Shown in pieces: positions 8,932 through 17,948 of a stretch of 64,000 nt of DNA. A program made the position numbers and the translations under genes. The notes under the pieces are model-generated. The model made no database searches. It saw only the letters and a list, made by a program, of their open reading frames with translations, and was not told the origin of the DNA. The stretch lies in NCBI GenBank assembly GCA_019056435.1, contig CP077641.1:2604001-2668000 (forward strand), written 5' to 3'. The DNA is from Stutzerimonas stutzeri (GTDB lineage Bacteria > Pseudomonadota > Gammaproteobacteria > Pseudomonadales > Pseudomonadaceae). How positions within the stretch are numbered: the first letter of the stretch is position 1; each line of letters starts with the position of its first letter.

Positions 8932-10263
8932 TCACTCTCCGAACGGGTAGGTATCCGGAACGCTCTCGTGGTCGACTTGCCGAGGCCCGATCGGGGTCAC
9001 GGCAGTGGTCTGTTCGAGCCAGAGCAGGGCGTCGAACTGTTCCGACAGTATGGCTTGGAAATAGTGGCTCTGGCGTTCAGTGGCCGGACGGTAGATCACG
9101 CCGATGGCACGCTCCAGACGCGGTTGTGCCAAGGCCTCGCGCAGCGCGGCGTCGTCGCGCCAGCTCGTCAGTGAGGCCGCCAGGCCCGCCCTGAGGAACA
9201 ACTGCTCCCAACTGTCGTCGCGGGACGGACGGACCTGCTTGATCTGCATCGGCTCGTCCCAGTTGTCCGCGGCAGCCACTTCGCCCCGATCGGTGCCCAT
9301 GCCGATCAGCACCGCCTCGCGCCCATAGGCGGTGCGGCAAAGCTCGCCGATGTTGAACTCGCCGCCCCAGCCCATCGAGGTGGCTGCCGCGTTGCCGATG
9401 TGCGAGTTGTGCGCCCAGACCACTGCCTTGGCGTCATCGCCCCGGTGCGCCAGAAGCGCGCGGAGGGTGTCGAACATGTGTCGGTCCCGCAGGTTCCAGG
9501 ATTCTGTCGAACCTCGGTACATCGCCCGGTAGTACTGTTCGGCGGCGAGCACGACGCGCGCGTTCTGCTCGGCATCGAAGAAGTGTTCGCCGTCCTTCTC
9601 CAGATAGCCCAGACGCTGGTCGAGCAATGCACGCAGTTGCTCGACCACCGCCTCCTCGCAGGAGGGCTCGCCGCGCATGACGTTGTGACCGTAGATCGCC
9701 GGCTCCTCCTGCCAGGGGCTCAGGCAGCCATAACGCTGGCGCGCGGCCTGCGCGGCGGCTGGGTCGACCTGATCGAGATAGGCCAGTACTTCGCGGATCG
9801 AGGTGCCCAGGCTGTAGACGTCCAGGCCGCGGAATTCGACGCGCTGCTCTGGCGCTTGCGAGGCATTGTGCGTGCGCAGCCAGCCGGCGAAGTCTGCAAC
9901 GTCCTGGTTGCGCCACATCCAGGTGGGGAAGCGGCGGAAGCCCCGCTCGAGCCAGTCGGCAGGCTGCTGGTGGCGCACATAGCGGTCTATCATGGCCGCG
10001 TCCGGCCAGTCCGCTTCGGCGGCGACGATGGTGAAACCATGCCGCTCGATCAGCCGGCGCGTGATGGCGGCACGCGCGCGATAGAACTCGGAGGTACCGT
10101 GGCTGGCCTCACCGATGAGCACCACCCGTGCATCGGCGAATCGGTCGAAGGCGTCGGCGAACGAAGGATCATCGATGGGCGGCAACGGGACGGCTTTCTG
10201 CTGTAGCAGGGTGATCAGTTGCTCCTCGGAGCGTTGCGGTGCGCGCGTGCGGGTGAGCGGCAT
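8932..10263 (-). CDS. Erythromycin esterase family protein
   Basis: 443 aa. The sequence VVLIGEASHGTSEFYRARAAITRRLIE followed by VAAEADWPDA is the signature of the erythromycin esterase/EreA-like family, whose metal-independent catalytic centre uses the conserved Glu and His residues. VVWAHNSHIGNA gives the second conserved His. Most chromosomal members of this family have no known macrolide substrate, so resistance should not be assumed. ATG 10263 follows AGAGGAGATGACGTC. It forms a two-gene leftward operon with the phosphoribosyltransferase. Confidence 0.9.
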   Translation of the reverse strand: MPLTRTRAPQRSEEQLITLLQQKAVPLPPIDDPSFADAFDRFADARVVLIGEASHGTSEFYRARAAITRRLIERHGFTIVAAEADWPDAAMIDRYVRHQQPADWLERGFRRFPTWMWRNQDVADFAGWLRTHNASQAPEQRVEFRGLDVYSLGTSIREVLAYLDQVDPAAAQAARQRYGCLSPWQEEPAIYGHNVMRGEPSCEEAVVEQLRALLDQRLGYLEKDGEHFFDAEQNARVVLAAEQYYRAMYRGSTESWNLRDRHMFDTLRALLAHRGDDAKAVVWAHNSHIGNAAATSMGWGGEFNIGELCRTAYGREAVLIGMGTDRGEVAAADNWDEPMQIKQVRPSRDDSWEQLFLRAGLAASLTSWRDDAALREALAQPRLERAIGVIYRPATERQSHYFQAILSEQFDALLWLEQTTAVTPIGPRQVDHESVPDTYPFGE

Positions 10264-10448
10264 GACGTCATCTCCTCTGGCCTTCCTACCGATGACCGGC
10301 GTCTCACGAGGCTGTTCAGACCATTCGGCGGCTCATCCGCTGCCCAGCGGAGCGGCAGAACTGAACATCTGCAGCTAGCCTCTAAAGCAAGGCAACGCCA
10401 TTTCGGCACGCCATTGCTGCCGAAGGCGCTTTTGATAAGGGGGTAGCC

Positions 10449-10682
10449 ATGACGACCTGGATCATTGCGTACAGCAAGGACGGCAACACATCCATTCTCA
10501 GGACCGAGTCCGATCACCAACCGGATATAGACGAGGCCGTCGAATTGGTGATGCGCAAGGCGGAAGAACAGTTTGGCGACCAGGAGGATGCCTATGAGCA
10601 CGATCCGGATGTCGAGGAAACACCCGCCACCCGGCTGGCTGAACGTTTCGGTATCACCGTGACCGGAATCAGCCAGGCCTGA
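10449..10682 (+). CDS. Small hypothetical protein (77 aa)
   Basis: ATG at 10449 is preceded by AAGGGGGTAGCC, a good ribosome site. The acidic protein (MTTWIIAYSKDGNTSILRTE ... RLAERFGITVTGISQA) has no signal or membrane segment. It stands alone between the divergent esterase gene and the convergent pdeM gene. No family recognised. Single clean ORF with good start context, so I judge it real. Confidence 0.65.
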   Translation: MTTWIIAYSKDGNTSILRTESDHQPDIDEAVELVMRKAEEQFGDQEDAYEHDPDVEETPATRLAERFGITVTGISQA

Positions 10683-10689
10683 TCATCGC

Positions 10690-11346
10690 TCACGCCACCT
10701 GCCACACACACCCATCCCCAACCACGAACAGACGCCGGCCCGGGTCGGCGTCGATGTCCATCATTCCGGTGAAGTTGCCGAAGGCCGGCAGCACGCTGAC
10801 CTGCGGGCCGATGCAGAAGCAGGGCAAGCGCAAGCGCTGACGGCCACGACCACGCAGGCAGAAGGCGGGATGCAGATGGCCGGCCAGGACGTGATGGGTG
10901 GGATGAGGATGAGGCTCGTGCTGCAGCGCGAACGGGCCGAGCAGCAGTGGCTCGGTGACCACCTCCATGCCCAGGCTGGCGGGCGGATCCCCCGCGCGTC
11001 GGTCATGGTTGCCGCGCACGAGTGTGATGTGCAGGGCCGGGTGCGACTCGCGCCAGGCGAGCAGCGGCGCGAAAGTCGCCGGTGACTGCGATTCCGGCGC
11101 GTGCAGGAAATCGCCGAGAAAGATCAACCGATCGCAGGGATAACGGGCCAGCAAGGTGTCGAGTTGCTGAAGGTTCGCCTGGGTCGTGCCGTGCGGTACC
11201 GGCTGACCGAGCCGCCGATAGGCCGAGGCTTTGCCGAAGTGGATATCCGCGACCAGCAACGCTCGCTGCGCCGGCCAATAGATGGCCTTCTCGGCGAGGA
11301 GCCACAGTTCTGTCTGGTGCAGGTCGATGGGTAGGGCAGGGGACAT
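10690..11346 (-). CDS. pdeM: Ligase-associated DNA damage response endonuclease (Mn-dependent phosphoesterase) PdeM
   Basis: 218 aa calcineurin-like metallophosphoesterase. All metal motifs are present: [11 protein letters not shown] (DxH), [11 protein letters not shown] (GDxxH), [11 protein letters not shown] (GNHD) and [11 protein letters not shown] (GHxH). ATG 11346 ([21 protein letters not shown]) was chosen because upstream in-frame sequence to 11622 has no family features. Homologues described in Pseudomonas putida are single-strand DNA endonucleases encoded with an Lhr helicase, ligase and exonuclease. It is the last gene of the same leftward island here. Confidence 0.92.
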   Translation of the reverse strand: MSPALPIDLHQTELWLLAEKAIYWPAQRALLVADIHFGKASAYRRLGQPVPHGTTQANLQQLDTLLARYPCDRLIFLGDFLHAPESQSPATFAPLLAWRESHPALHITLVRGNHDRRAGDPPASLGMEVVTEPLLLGPFALQHEPHPHPTHHVLAGHLHPAFCLRGRGRQRLRLPCFCIGPQVSVLPAFGNFTGMMDIDADPGRRLFVVGDGCVWQVA

Positions 11347-11527
11347 GGTGGGCAGTGTATCCGCGTTCGCCCGCCTGCCCAATCCGCACGAGCGCGAGTG
11401 CCTGTGAGCGGTCTTCTGCGCTCGCGTGCGTTTGGATTTACACCACAGGCTCGCTCCAGGGGGCGGCGCGACCGACAAATGGGGGACGGTTCGCTGCCGG
11501 TAAGCGCCTTGCGCCGGGTAATGGCCG

Positions 11528-14111
11528 CTAGCGGTTGGGTTTTTTCCGTCGCGGGGTGCCGTCCTTGGTTTCGCGGGGCTTGCGCGGCGTTCGGGTTTCG
11601 CGTTCCACGGCGATCTCGGCAACTCCCCTCTGGCTGGTAGCCGCCGGGACCGGCAGCCTTGTCCAGCTCCGCCACCATGCGGCGGATGCGGTCGGCGAGC
11701 TTCTCCGAGGTCATGCTTTCGCGAAAGCGCTCGACCATCAGCGGAAAGGCCAGCGGGGTCGCGCGCCGCACCTGATGAACGTCCAGACGGCGCTGTCGCA
11801 GGCGTTGCAACGTCTGCTGCAAGCGCTCGACTTCCAGCTCCTGGCGCAGCACCTCTTCCTCGGCCTGGGTCAGCAGCAGATTGCCCGGATCGTACTGGCG
11901 GAACACATCGAAGAACAGGCCGCTGGAGGCCTGCAGCTGACGCGCGCTCTTCTGCGCGCCCGGGTAGCCAGAGAACACCAGCCCGGCGATGCGCGCGATC
12001 TCGCGAAAACGGCGGCGCGCCAGCTCACTGGCATTGAGGCTGGCGAGCACGTCGTGCAGCAGGTCGTTTTCGCTGAAAAGCGCCGGCGTCAGCCAGTGCA
12101 GCCAGTCCACCTCGGTGGCCGAAAGCAGCTCGAAGCCATAGTCGTTAACCGCGATGGAGAAGGTCAGCGGTCGATGCCTGGCCATGCGCCAGGCCAGCAG
12201 ACTGGCGAGGCCCAGGTGTACATGGCGCCCGGCGAAGGGGTAGAGGAACAGGTGCCAGCCTTCGCGGGACTTCATCACCTCGGCCAGCAAGGTGGTCTTG
12301 GTGGGCAGCGCCGACCAGTCCATCTGGACGCGAAGCAGCGGTTCGACCAGACGCATTTCGGGCGTGCTGAACTGCTCGCGCGAGGCAGCCCCGAGCTGCT
12401 CCACCACGGCATCGGCCAGCTCGCTGGATAGCGGCATGCGCCCGCCGTTCCAGCGTGGCACGGCAGCCTTCTTGCCCGTCGCGCGGCTGACGTAGGCGGT
12501 CATGTTCTCGACCCGCACCAGCTCCAGCAGGCGACCGCCGAAGAGGAAGTTGTCGCCGGGGCGCAGGCGCGCGATGAAACCTTCCTCGATGCTGCCCAGC
12601 GAACGCCCGCTGCCGCCCTTGGCCCAGAACTTCACCGTCAGGCTGGCGTCGCTGACGATGGTGCCGATGCTCATGCGATGGCGCAGCGCCACGCGGCGAC
12701 TGGGCACTTTCCAGAGGCCGGTTTCGTCCGGCTCGACCCGTTGATAGTCGGGGTAGGCCGTCAGCGAATGCCCGCCATGGCGCACGAAGGCCAGTGCCCA
12801 TTGCCAGTGCTCGTCGGTCAGCTCCCGGTAGGACCAGGCCTGGCGCACCTCGGCGAACAGCTCATCCGGGCGGAAGCCGCCGCCCAGGGCCATGCTCACC
12901 AGGTGCTGCACCAGCACGTCGAGCGGGCGATGCGGTGCGCTGCGGGCCTCGATGCGACGCTCGGCGATGGCCACCTGGGCGGCGGCGGCTTCCACCACCT
13001 CCACGCTGTGGGTCGGCACCAGGGTGATCCGCGAGGTTCGTCCCGGCGCGTGTCCGGAGCGTCCGGCGCGCTGCATCAGCCGCGCCACGCCCTTGGGCGA
13101 GCCGATCTGCAAAACACGTTCGACCGGTAGGAAGTCCACGCCCAGATCCAGGCTGGAGGTGCAGACCACGGCCTTGAGCGCGCCCTGCTTGAGGCCCAGT
13201 TCGACCCAGTCGCGCACCTCGCGCGCCAGCGAGCCGTGGTGCAGGGCAATCAGTCCGGCCCAGTCCGGCCGCGCCTCCAGCAGCGCCTGATACCAGATTT
13301 CCGACTGCGAACGGGTATTGGTGAACACCAGGGTGGTCGCGGCGGAGTCGATCTCTTCGACTACCTGCGGCAGCATGCGCAGGCCGAGATGACCGGCCCA
13401 GGGGAAGCGCTCGATGCTCGGCGGCAGCAGGGTGTCGACGCGCAGGTCCTTGTCCACCTTGCCCTGCACCAGCCTGCCGCCGCCAGGGTGCAGCAGCACG
13501 TCCAGCGCGTGGGGCTGGTTGCCGAGGGTGGCGGAAAGGCCCCAGACGATCAGCTCCGGCATCCACTGGCGCAGGCGCGCCAGTGCCAGTTGCAGTTGCA
13601 CGCCGCGCTTGTTGCCCAAGAGCTCGTGCCATTCGTCTACCACCAGCATGCGCAAACCGGCGAAGGCCTGGCGCGCATCGGCGCGGGTCAGCAGCAGGGT
13701 CAGGCTTTCCGGCGTGGTGACCAGCGCGCTGGGCAGGCGCCGTCCCTGCCGCGCACGTTCGGCACCGCTGGTATCGCCGGTGCGCAGGCCGATGCTCCAG
13801 CCGATGCCGAGGTCGTCCAGCGGCGCCTGCAGGGCGCGGGCGGTGTCGGCGGCCAAGGCGCGCATCGGGGTGATCCAGAGCACCGTCAAAGGCGCCGGCT
13901 TGTCCGTCGCGGTGGGAGAGGGTGCCTTGGTCGCAAAGCGATTCAGGGCGCCGAGCCAGACGGCGTAGGTCTTGCCGGAGCCGGTGGTGGCGTGCAATAG
14001 CCCTGATTCGCCATCGTCTATCGCTTGCCAGACCTCCTGCTGGAACGGGAAGGGTTGCCAGGCACGGCTGGAAAACCAGCCGGCAGCGAGGCTCTCGGCC
14101 CCGTTCCTCAC
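11528..14111 (-). CDS. lhr: Ligase-associated DEXH-box helicase (Lhr-Core family), frameshifted near its end
   Basis: Superfamily 2 helicase of about 860 aa. ATTGSGKT (about 41-48) is Walker [11 protein letters not shown] the DEXH box, and [25 protein letters not shown] motif VI, followed by Lhr WH/beta-barrel regions. The open frame literally continues to 11124, through pdeM, but its last 130 residues are unrelated to the family. One extra G in the run at 11625-11628 (plus-strand C) breaks the frame. Correcting it gives [18 protein letters not shown]...RRKKPNR and a stop at 11528. Start GTG 14111 is chosen because upstream codons translate a palindromic repeat. Confidence 0.85.
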
Positions 14112-14225
14112 CCCCAGCCCGTCTCCCTCAGGGAGATGGGAGCGATCGTGTGGCTCCCCGGCATCTTCGTCTGGCACGGCTCCGCTCTTGCGCCCTCTCC
14201 TTTTGGAAGAGGGCCGGGGTGAGGG
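14106..14225. repeat. 120-bp palindromic repeat, copy 1
   Basis: Starts CCTCACCC and ends GGTGAGGG. Each end carries a small hairpin (CTCCCTCAGGGAG on the left, CCTCTCCTTTTGGAAGAGG on the right), and the two arms are inverted copies of one another around a central segment containing ATCGTGTGGCT and CTCCGCTCTTG. Arrangement resembles a REP pair (BIME). It overlaps the first codons of the neighbouring helicase gene. Confidence 0.8.
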
Positions 14226-14254
14226 TTGACTCACCTCGGCGCTGTCAGCCGTTT

Positions 14255-14374
14255 CCCTCACCCTAGCCGCTCTCCCGCAGGGAGAGGGGCGTGATCGTGT
14301 GGCTGCTCGGCATTCTTGCTTGGCACGACTCCGCTCTTGCTCCCTCTCCCTCTGGGAGAGGGTTGGGGTGAGGG
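14255..14374. repeat. 120-bp palindromic repeat, copy 2
   Basis: Second unit in the same orientation, exactly 120 bp from CCCTCACCC to GGGTGAGGG, 149 bp downstream of copy 1. Shared blocks with copy 1 include ATCGTGTGGCT, TGGCACG and CTCCGCTCTTGC, with scattered substitutions. Terminal hairpins (CTCTCCCGCAGGGAGAG and CCTCTCCCTCTGGGAGAGG) are closer to perfect than in copy 1. The 30 bp between copies and the bases to 14400 hold no gene. Confidence 0.8.
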
Positions 14375-14400
14375 CTGAGCGGGTGCGGGGTGCCTTGGTT

Positions 14401-16106
14401 TCATCCCAGCAGTTCCTTCAGCGTCTCCAGCGTATCGGCTTCGTCAACAGGCTTGTCGAGGCGCCAGCGCAGCATGCGTGGGAAGCGCACGGCGATGCCG
14501 CTCTTGTGGCGGCTGCTGGCGGCGATGCCTTCGAAGCCGAGTTCAAACACCAGGGTCGGGGTGACGCTGCGGACTGGACCGAACTTCTCCACGGTGGTCT
14601 TGCGCACGATGGCGTCGACCTTGCGCATTTCCTCGTCGGTGAGACCGGAATAGGCCTTGGCGAAGGGGACGAGCTTACGCTCCGGGTCGCCCGGCTCGCC
14701 GTCCCAGACGGCAAAGGTGTAGTCGGTGTAGAGGCTGGCGCGGCGGCCATGACCGCGCTGGGCATAGATCAGCACGGCATCGACGGAGTAGGGGTCGATC
14801 TTCCATTTCCACCAGACGCCGACGTCCTTGGTCCGACCGACGCCGTACTGCGCGGCCCGTGCCTTGATCATCATGCCTTCCACGCCCAGCTGGCGGGAGG
14901 CTTCGCGCTGGCGGGCCAGGTCCTGCCAATCCGTTCCGCTCACCAGTGGCGACAGCATCAGCTGCGGGCTTGGGCATTGCTCGACCACCGCCTCGAGCTG
15001 CTCGCGGCGTTCGCGGTGCTCGCACTGCCGCCAGTCGTCGCCCTGCCATTCCAGCAGGTCATAGGCGAGCACCGCCACCGGCGCATCCTGCAGCACCTTG
15101 GCGGTCAGGTTCTTGCGGCCGATGCGCTGTTGCAGCAGGGCGAAGGGCTGCACGCCGAAGGCACCGGCGCTGGGCTCGCCGGTGCTGGCGGCGTCGAACA
15201 GCGCGCCGGCCGGGATCTCCGGGGCATGCTTCCAGACCAGGATCTCGCCATCGATCACCGTGCCGTCGGGCAGGCAGCGGGCCAGTTCGCACAGCTCGGG
15301 AAAACGCTCGCTGACCAGCTCCTCACCGCGCGACCAGACCCAGATCTGCCCGTCGCGCTTGACCAGCTGGGCGCGGATGCCGTCCCACTTCCATTCGATG
15401 AACCAGTTGTCCGGCGCGCCAAGCAGCGTGTCGAACTCTTCAGCCGGCGCCTGCAACGGATGGGCGAGAAAGAACGGATAGGGCTGGCCCCACGCTGGGC
15501 GTGCTCATGTTCGGATTCGTCGGCGATCAGCGCGCGGTAGCCCTCGGCGCTGGGCCGATGGGACAGGTCGGTGTAGCCCACCAGTCGTTGCGCGACGCGC
15601 TTGGGGTCGAGATCGACCAGCGAGGCCAGCGCGCGGGTGACCAGCAGCTTCGACACGCCAACGCGAAAGGCGCCGGTGATCAGCTTGATGCAGACCATCA
15701 GGCTCAGCCGATCCAGCTGTGCCCAGAGTGCGGGCAATCGCTCAGCCAATTCTTCCGGCGGCACACCGCGCAAGGGCAACAGTTTGTCCTGCATCCACAC
15801 GGCCAGCCCGTCCTCGGAGCTGTGTTCGGCCTCGGGCATCAGCAGCGAGATGGTCTCGGCCATGTCGCCGACCGCCTGGTAGCTTTCCTCGAACAGCCAT
15901 TCGGGCAAGCCAGATGCCTGCATGGCGGTTTCGCGCAGGACGCGGGTCGGGACCAGCTGGCGCGGGCGGCCGCCGGCGAGGAAGTAGACCGCCCAGGCAG
16001 CGTCGGCCGGATCGGCCTCGCGAAAGTAGTCGCGCATGGCCGCGAGCTTGGCGTTGCTCGACGTGGTGGCGTCCAGGCGGCTGTAGAGCGTGGCGAAGGC
16101 TTTCAT
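14401..16106 (-). CDS. ATP-dependent DNA ligase of the repair island, frameshifted as read
   Basis: About 568 aa after correction. The N-terminal DNA-binding domain ([20 protein letters not shown] onward) is followed by the nucleotidyltransferase motif [11 protein letters not shown] with the adenylated lysine, motif [15 protein letters not shown], motif [12 protein letters not shown] and motif V WWKWKIDP, then an OB-fold tail ([15 protein letters not shown]). The two halves are in different frames. One base is missing from the run at 15481-15483, where [15 protein letters not shown] is expected. It follows the exonuclease gene by 55 bp and precedes lhr. Bacterial ligases of this type act in damage repair rather than replication. 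Confidence 0.92.
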
Positions 16107-16161
16107 GCGGCGCCTCCGCTTCGGCGGTCGCCGCGGCGCGGGCGGGCGGCGTGGCCTTCGA

Positions 16162-17177
16162 TCACGCGGCGCCCTCCGTCGCGGTATCGTCCTCTTCGCC
16201 GTATTCGGTGGCGAAGGCCTGGGCATCGAGGCCGCGCATTTCGCGCAGGTAGCGCACCAACACCGCAACGGAGCCGTGGGTGACCATCACCCGTTCGGCA
16301 CCGGTCTGCTCGATGGCCCAGAGCAGGCCTGGCCAGTCGGCATGGTCGGAAAGCACGAAGCCGCGGTCGACGCCGCGGCGACGGCGGGTGCCGCGCAGCA
16401 TCATCCAGCCGCTGGCGAAGGCGTCGGCGTAGTCACCGAAGCGGCGCATCCAGGTGCTGCCGCCAGCCGAGGGCGGGGCGAGAATGATGGCCTGCTTCAG
16501 GCGCGGATCACCCTTCTTCAGGTCACCGGCATACACCGTCGGCGGCAGGTGGATGCCCCCTCGCGATAGACCTTGTTCAGCGGCTCTACCGCGCCATGCA
16601 CGACGATGGTGCCGATGCTTTCATCAAGGCCGTGAAGGATGCGCTGCGCCTTGCCGAAGGCATAGCAGAACAGCACCGAGGCACGTCCGGCCGCGGCGTT
16701 GGCGCGCCACCAGTCATTGATCTCGCGGAAGACCTCGGTTTGCGCCGGCCACTTGTAGATCGGCAGGCCGAAGGTCGATTCGGTGATGAAGGTATGGCAG
16801 CGCACCGGCTCGAACGGCGCGCAGGTGCCGTCCGGCTCGACCTTGTAGTCGCCCGAGGCGACCCAGACTTCGCCCTTGTATTCCAGGCGCACCTGGGCCG
16901 AGCCGAGTACATGACCAGCGGGATGGAAGCTGAGCTTTACGCCGTGATGCTCGATGGATTCGCCATAGGCCAGCGTCTGCAGCGGCATGTCGGCGGCGAT
17001 GCGCGAGCGCAGGATGCCTTCGCTGTCGCTGGAAGCCAGGTAATGCCCCATGCCCCAGCGCGCGTGGTCGCCATGGGCATGGGTGATGACGGCGCGGTCG
17101 ACCGGCCGCCAGGGGTCGATATAGAAATCACCGGGCGGGCAATACAGCCCTTCGGGGCGGGCAACGACAAGGTCCAT
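16162..17177 (-). CDS. Ligase-associated DNA exonuclease (metallo-beta-lactamase/beta-CASP), frameshifted as read
   Basis: About 338 aa. The beta-lactamase metal motif is ITHAHGDHARWG (about residues 32-43), with FHPAGHVLGSAQV and GDYKVEPDGTCAPFE further on and VLSDHADWPGLL in the C-terminal half, as in SNM1/CPSF-like nucleases. The frame breaks at the C run 16556-16560, one base short. Restoring it gives KVYREGGIHLPPTVYAGDLKKGD. The start is MDLVVARPEGLYCPPG at 17177. First gene of the leftward exonuclease-ligase-helicase-endonuclease series. Function in DNA repair is inferred from the cluster. Confidence 0.92.
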
Positions 17178-17256
17178 GACTACAGGCAGGTTGAGGGCTT
17201 GTAGGGTTGGAGCGCATCGGCTGCCATGGAGTTCGGGCGTGTGGCGCCGGACCCGG

Positions 17257-17811
17257 TCAGTCCACCAGTTTCAGGTGTGAGGTGTCAGGGACGGGCGCAT
17301 CGGTGGCGCGGCGACGTTCGCTCATGTCGCTGCCAACCGGAGCCAGGCTGAACTGCGAGAGGTCGACCTTTGGCGGCTGCGCGGCCGGACGGGCGTCCTG
17401 CAGGTCGGCGCCAACCGGTGCGATGCCGAAGTCCGGCGCTTCGACATTCACAAAGGCAGCCATGTATTCGTCACGGGGTGTCACGTTCAGCGGCCCAGGC
17501 CTGGTCTGCGAAGACGCTGCCGAAGGGCCGGGCGGTGCGGGTTCGCTGGGCGGAGGCGCCAGCTCGATCTCCTCCACCTCGACCGGCATCGGTCGAACCT
17601 CTGCAACGGCGCCGGCGCGAGCCATGGCTTGACGGTATTTTTCGACGCTGGCGTGGTCGAGATCCTGCTTGATCACCACCCGGCGTCCGGAAAAGAGCGC
17701 GGCGATGCGCTGGGCGTCGGCCTGAAACAGCCTGGCCAGGTTGGCCTCGACCTGTTCGAGCGTAGCGCCAGGAGCCAGCTCGCCGGAGAATGCGATTTCG
17801 TAGCGACTCAT
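17257..17811 (-). CDS. Hypothetical protein with a repeated APVG motif
   Basis: 184 aa, no signal peptide or membrane helix. Residues 1-80 form a compact alpha/beta-looking block (YEIAFSGELAPGATLEQVEA ... ALFSGRRVVIKQDLDHASVE), a pattern I associate with small N-terminal domains of unknown function in pseudomonads. A Pro/Glu linker follows (EVEEIELAPPPSEPAPP), then two similar motifs, FGIAPVGADLQD and FSLAPVGSDMSE, and a C-terminus HLKLVD. Start ATG 17811 was chosen as the first codon of the conserved block. It sits between the SNF2 gene and the repair island on the same strand. Role unknown. Confidence 0.75.
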   Translation of the reverse strand: MSRYEIAFSGELAPGATLEQVEANLARLFQADAQRIAALFSGRRVVIKQDLDHASVEKYRQAMARAGAVAEVRPMPVEVEEIELAPPPSEPAPPGPSAASSQTRPGPLNVTPRDEYMAAFVNVEAPDFGIAPVGADLQDARPAAQPPKVDLSQFSLAPVGSDMSERRRATDAPVPDTSHLKLVD

Positions 17812-17948
17812 CTGTATACCCTGCCTCTGGCCCGTAGCGATGTGTCGATCATAGGAAGTGACGCGAGGCTTGGAAAGCGCCGACTTCGCGCTTCGAGCAC
17901 CAGGTGGCAGAGCGGGGCCATCCCAGGGGATCGCCGCTTGCGGTAGCA

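Noticed and set aside
8932..10263. Macrolide-resistance gene
   Set aside because: The family signature is present, but most chromosomal members are not resistance determinants and no mobile element is nearby.
11124..11527. C-terminal extension of the helicase into pdeM
   Set aside because: Out-of-frame translation of pdeM and its upstream region; explained by a single-base insertion.
14106..14374. CRISPR-like interpretation of the tandem repeats
   Set aside because: Only two units of 120 bp with internal palindromes and no cas genes; not a repeat-spacer array.
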